64,000 nucleotides of DNA from Nageia nagi (lineage: Eukaryota > Pinophyta): NCBI GenBank assembly GCA_050084985.1, contig JBITNC010000001.1:115072001-115136000 (forward strand). The letters are read 5' to 3'. Shown here one piece after another: positions 59,866-64,000 of this stretch. The number at the start of each line of letters is the position of its first letter. The first letter of the stretch is position 1. Under the pieces are notes generated by a model, which saw only the letters and a list, made by a program, of their open reading frames with translations, made no database searches and was not told the origin of the DNA. The position numbers and the translations under genes are program-made.

Positions 59866-62862
59866 TTGGGGGTCATAGGCTTGCCTAAAAGAAAAAAAAA
59901 GAAAAGCAACACATCACCTCGGAGGGTCCCTGCCATTTATCAGGGCATCATGACTAGTTCCAAAAGTAATTCGGCCAAGGATTATGCACGAGATTTGGAA
60001 TACATCAAGCAAGAATGCCTCATCACCATATGCGAGCGACAAGACCCCTTGCCCCAGGGGGCTAAATTCTCGAAAAACGAGTTGGCCACTATTGGGGAGA
60101 CAGACTGGCAGAAGGTGGATCCGATGTAGATGAGGGAGAAGATCAAGAACAAACCCATCAGCAAGTTGAAACAAGACATCGTCTTCTTCTTGGGGCTCTC
60201 GACTTGTACATTCGTCCCATACACAGCTCCTTTCCCAGAGTTGTGCTTGGAAGTTGGTCATCATTGGAAGATGGGTGAGAGAGTGCTCTGAGACATCAAG
60301 GGCAATGTCATCATGAACTTCAGCCTCGAAGGCATCAAGAAGGCATTCCAATGGATGAAGGAAGGCAACTTTGAATACATAGAAGAGGAGTCGTTGGCAT
60401 GATATCGGGACACCAATAGGGCAGCCAGAGCAATCAAGAGTTGGATGTTCGAGGAGCACCATGGTTTGAAGGGTAATGAACTTATCAATGCCCCTCGCTC
60501 CCACTTCTACCCCTTTGTTCAATTAATGATCCTCATGTTGTCAAGAGTTCTCGGGAAGGAGGATGCATTCAAGTTTCGAAAGGAGTTCTTCGGCTTCATT
60601 ATGGAGATAGCCCGGGGAAAGAAGATCAAGTGGAGCAAAGTGTTAAGCGATAGTATCATGGACCAATTGTCATCAGTAGGAACCACACACAAGTTCTACC
60701 TCAACTCCTACCTGGTATACCTATTATTGCATGGCAAACTGAGGCCCACGACTTTAGGAGAGGCGGACTTGATCACAAGGGGAATACGCAGTGTGGAAAT
60801 GCTATCCTAAGTGGAAGGTCGCCAATCATTATGACCCTGAACATCGGATTAACGATTTTTACATGAAGGAGAGGAAGAGAGCTTACGAGCATAGACCACT
60901 TAGAGATGAAGAGCCATTTCAGAACATCAGTGCCGAACTGGAAGTGAAGAAGATCTATGCCAAGATGCAAGAAGAGGCTCAAAGGCAACAATAGGGGGTA
61001 GAGGTGTCAATTCATAAGAAGCTATCTCAATCTTGGGGAAATAAACCACATGGGTCTACTTCTAGGGTCAGTCAGTTTCCACCAACGATTGGAGAGCCTG
61101 TTGGATAGTATGCCTCCGTGCATGGGAAGGCCCCAGCTGAGCAGGTAGCATAATAGGTTAGGGAGATGGTTGATGAACATGACATGAGGGAGTTGGAGCG
61201 TGTGGCCATCGATATGGTGGTGAGATGTGTGAGGAACCAAATATCGGATCCGACTTCTCCCTAGAGGCCAGCAAGGATAGTAGCAACGTATCCATCCTCG
61301 ACCATTCCACGATCAGGATTAGAATCCTGAGGACCCCAATATGAAGACTATGACACCCTTCATGGAGAACAAGCAGATAGATAGGAAAATGGTGACCGAC
61401 AAAGCATGCTTGAGGAAGGGGAATATGAAAGTATTCCGCAAGACGAGTCAGAGAAAGGGCTAGGAGATGAACATGAAGCCAGTATCGTTCCAGAAAGAGA
61501 TATACAAGATGCATACGGTTAGGAAGAACCATCAGTGGAGATCTTGAACTACGCCCATAATCACACCACCTCAGAGTCGTTAACCTTCGAGAGTAAGGAT
61601 TAAGACCTTGCTTCGGAGTCAATGCCGAGGATAACCCAATTGAAGAGAGGATCCTAGTCCAGGTTGTTGGTAACACCAGGGGAAATTGCAGGGCAAGGTG
61701 AGAGGCCTTTGAAGAAGATTTGGAATGGCGCAGTTGTTGTTTCAAAAGCAGTTGTTGAGACCCATCAGCCTCCATCCAATCCTGAGTGGGGAGTAGATAT
61801 AGATGAGTGTCTCGATGTTTTCAACATGGATGTGGGGGAAGAATTTAGACCCAGAGGGACAGGAGATCAGGTTGGAGAGAGTTCCACTCGCTTGGGGAAG
61901 AGTTAGACCTATGTACATATGACAGAAAACGCAGTGTGCATCAAGACCATAGTGGCAGACAAGGACAACCCCCAGGGTCCCAGAGACTTGAGGAAAATAA
62001 ATCATATCATCAACACAGGCCCAATTGGTGTGACTGGTAGGAAGCATGCTATTATTTTGAATGTCGAGGCAATAGCCAAGGATGGGTTGTTGAAGGAAAA
62101 AAAGATAAAGAGCTTGAAGAAGGAGTTGGCAGCCCAGAGGAGATTGACACGCGAGTTAGAGTTGGCCAAAGTACCCACAGATGAACTTAAGAAGGTAAGA
62201 CCTCTCAAAGAAGGAATGATTGTTGTGAAACAAGAGGTGATAGAAGAGGCCTTAGCAGTGTTGATACGATTCATCGATATCCTCCACCAAATCTCGTTCG
62301 TAGAGGAGTAGCTGAGGTATATTATCACCAAAAGGGTCAGGCTACTCAAGATCTTAGACTCCCAGAAACCCATGATACTAAGATAGAAGGCGATGCATAC
62401 TCAGAGACCCAAGGACACGAAGTTTTGTGAGGACTACTGGTTCTATTTGGGTGTAAATAGCCAGGTACATACCCGTTTCCAGGAGATGAAACAAAGGGTG
62501 ACTGTAATTAATGATAAGGTCCATGCATGTATGGAACGGATGGACTTTCAGTTACAGTTCTTGGAGGAAGATGCCACCATCTAGGAAGCAGATGGGTAGT
62601 GTCCGAGGTCAGACACTTTCTCCTTAGCCTAATGATGATTGAAGATGTGAACTCCTACCAAATAGGGAGTCACTTGAGGCATATACTGCGGGCCCAAACA
62701 TGGAAGGACAAAATGCAAACAATGGTGAATGAGTCCAAGGAGAGCATGACTGCCAGCAGACCAAAGTTCTCAGAGATGCTGAGTGGGGTGGAGCACATGA
62801 CAGAGTTCTTGGCAGCCGGGTTCGAGGACCGAGTTGCGGGCTTGGGCCCACCATTAGCTTAG
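59866..62862 (+). pseudogene. Antisense accessory ORF in the second gypsy-like element, decayed
   Basis: A roughly 1000-codon reading frame on the + strand, broken by 18 stops I counted and about two frameshifts (near 60.78 and 62.6 kb). From 60791 to 62597 one frame is kept. The start could be ATG 59866 (a Lys-rich 'PKRKKKKSN' follows, perhaps a nuclear signal) or ATG 59950. The N-terminal globular part has 'SRVLGKEDAFKFRKEFFGFI' and 'KFYLNSYLVYLLLHGKL' (60.54-60.74 kb), then 'DFYMKERKRAYEHRPL'. An acidic middle follows, then a coiled-coil-like part ('LKKELAAQRRLTRELELAKV', 62.1 kb) and 'VHTRFQEMKQRVTVINDKV' (62.5 kb). It ends at 62862 in another frame. The protein type matches the antisense ORF at 41-44.2 kb. 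I do not recognise a function; it could be a host-derived or transposon-associated plant gene family. Confidence 0.65.
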
Positions 62863-64000
62863 TCATTTTTATTTTCAGTTTTCTTATTTTACGCATCTTC
62901 CAGTTGGACATTCTAATATTATTTAATTCCCAAACTCGTGAAGGATGAGGATTTGCTCCCACGAGTTTGGAGGAGATTTTGTAATGCCATGTGGCAATTT
63001 TTCATTTGACCGCCTGTTATTTTGTGAATTAGGGTTAGGGCAACACTGTTGGTTGCTCCTAACATTATTTATACCCCATTCTGACTCATTTGTAGGGGAT
63101 TTGACATTTTGACATCTTAATACAACTTTGCTGTGCCAAATTGCTCTAAAGTGTTGAAAGTGGTGTATGTGGATGTTATTGTGATGATATACTTTTTCAT
63201 GTTGCAATAGTGGATGTGAATGAATGCTAGATAGTGTTATCTGTTTTCTTTCTGCCATCACTTGATGTTAGCTCAGTTTACTTGGTGCATTTCATAAACT
63301 TCATTGGAGTGGATGAGAGGTTGCTTGCATATCTTGAGAAGTAATTGACTGATATCTCGTGGGTGGCATTTCATTATTGGTAGTATTGGTTTGATGATCT
63401 TGGGATGTCTCATTGATGTTATTCGTCGCAGGGACTTCACCCAAGCCCTTTAGCCCCACCTTGGTCCCTTCTTATCTCACCGCCCTAGCTTCACGCTCTG
63501 TTCACCCAGCTATTTGTGTTGTTGGCTAGTGGACTGGATAGTGAGTGCTTGGAACCTGCATTGAACCCAAGTGAGTCGACTTCCAAGAGTCTTTATCAAG
63601 CCCATGAATTAGCGTGTCTACTCTTGCATCCCATTCCCACAGTCTTTCCACCATTTTATCTTTCTTTATTTTCTTCTATTTTCACTTTCTTTTCACGGCT
63701 TTCGCATCCCAATTTCCCTTTTAGTTCTCAAGAAGCGGCCTTGGTGAAGCCCAAACACAGAATAATCCGAGTCCCTTGAATCCACACATGATATTCATGT
63801 TGGTGGTAGCTTTAAACATCTTAACTGTCCCCTGGGTTGTTCTTGCATAACCCATGAAGCCGAACCTTTGGGGTAACCAGTCCCCATAGCGGGAGGGAAT
63901 AACATCCTCCACTTGAGATGTTGGCTCTTTTCCTACTACTCTAGGGTAGGAAAGAAAAACCCCCCAACACACTCCAAGCACTAAGTGTGGTAAACCACCC
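62863..64000. other. Sequence downstream of the antisense ORF
   Basis: No gene is recognised. It contains 'acattatttataccccattc' (TATA-like, about 63060) and a pyrimidine-rich + strand at 63.42-63.72 kb. It may be the 3' end of the antisense unit and leader of the gypsy-like element. Open frames here carry no motif. Confidence 0.45.

Larger units (their letters stand above)
56787..64000 (-). mobile_element. Second gypsy-like LTR element (right end beyond window)
   Basis: A 1235-bp LTR candidate (56787-58021, tgtgatg to tattaca on the + strand) is followed by a polypurine tract and the conserved 'PKLLGEKQFREGG' tail on the minus strand, exactly as in the element at 37-48 kb. The internal region contains a hairpin array, a TATA box and a long antisense ORF on the + strand. 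The expected gag and 5' LTR should lie past 64000. Without the partner LTR the boundaries are inferred. Confidence 0.7.

Noticed and set aside
59914-61775. Minus-strand frames of 202 and 205 aa
   Set aside because: They are shadows of the antisense ORF on the + strand, with no gag or pol motif.

Overview
The window looks like nuclear DNA from a seed plant with a large, repeat-swollen genome. A gymnosperm is my first guess, by inference from old LTR pairs, TE-filled introns, AT-rich spacer and nested Ty1/copia, Ty3/gypsy, CACTA, hAT, LINE and SINE-like remnants. I recognise one host gene; nearly everything else is mobile DNA in various states of decay.

Layout. 1-8.95 kb: a decayed EnSpm/CACTA transposon on the + strand, with a transposase pseudogene, seven copies of a 399-bp tandem unit, and subterminal repeats at both ends in inverted orientation. 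9-21 kb: gene-poor spacer with a minisatellite (13.1-13.7 kb), a LINE reverse-transcriptase tail (about 14-15.1 kb), LTR scraps and C-rich islands. 21.04-29.61 kb: a complete but dead Ty1/copia element on the minus strand, with 502-bp LTRs and a perfect 5-bp target duplication (aatga). 29.6-37 kb: spacer with a telomere-like tract, a copia gag scrap, SINE-like tails and other fragments. 37.06-48.04 kb: a Ty3/gypsy-like element on the minus strand (1156-bp LTRs, aaggt/aaggc target duplication). Its gag is on the minus strand and a long decayed ORF runs antisense in its middle. 48.0-49.3 kb: spacer with a SINE-like copy.

49.6-55.2 kb (continuing past the window): the first four coding exons of a plant class-3 lipase gene on the + strand (GHSLGSG elbow). 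Intron 2 holds a decayed hAT transposase on the opposite strand and a GC-rich island. Downstream of exon 4 lie a copia RT/RNase H remnant, truncated at the LTR of a second gypsy-like element (56.79 kb to beyond the window), and that element itself.

Main point of interest. Both gypsy-like elements carry the same unusual arrangement: a multi-kilobase ORF antisense to the retroelement, of one shared but unfamiliar protein type, with an array of short repeated motifs upstream of it. In the second element the array is a set of palindromic hairpins followed by a TATA box. Its ORF has decayed mostly through CAG-to-TAG-type stops, which fits deamination of CHG-methylated cytosines. I found no reverse transcriptase or integrase in the first element, so it may be non-autonomous.
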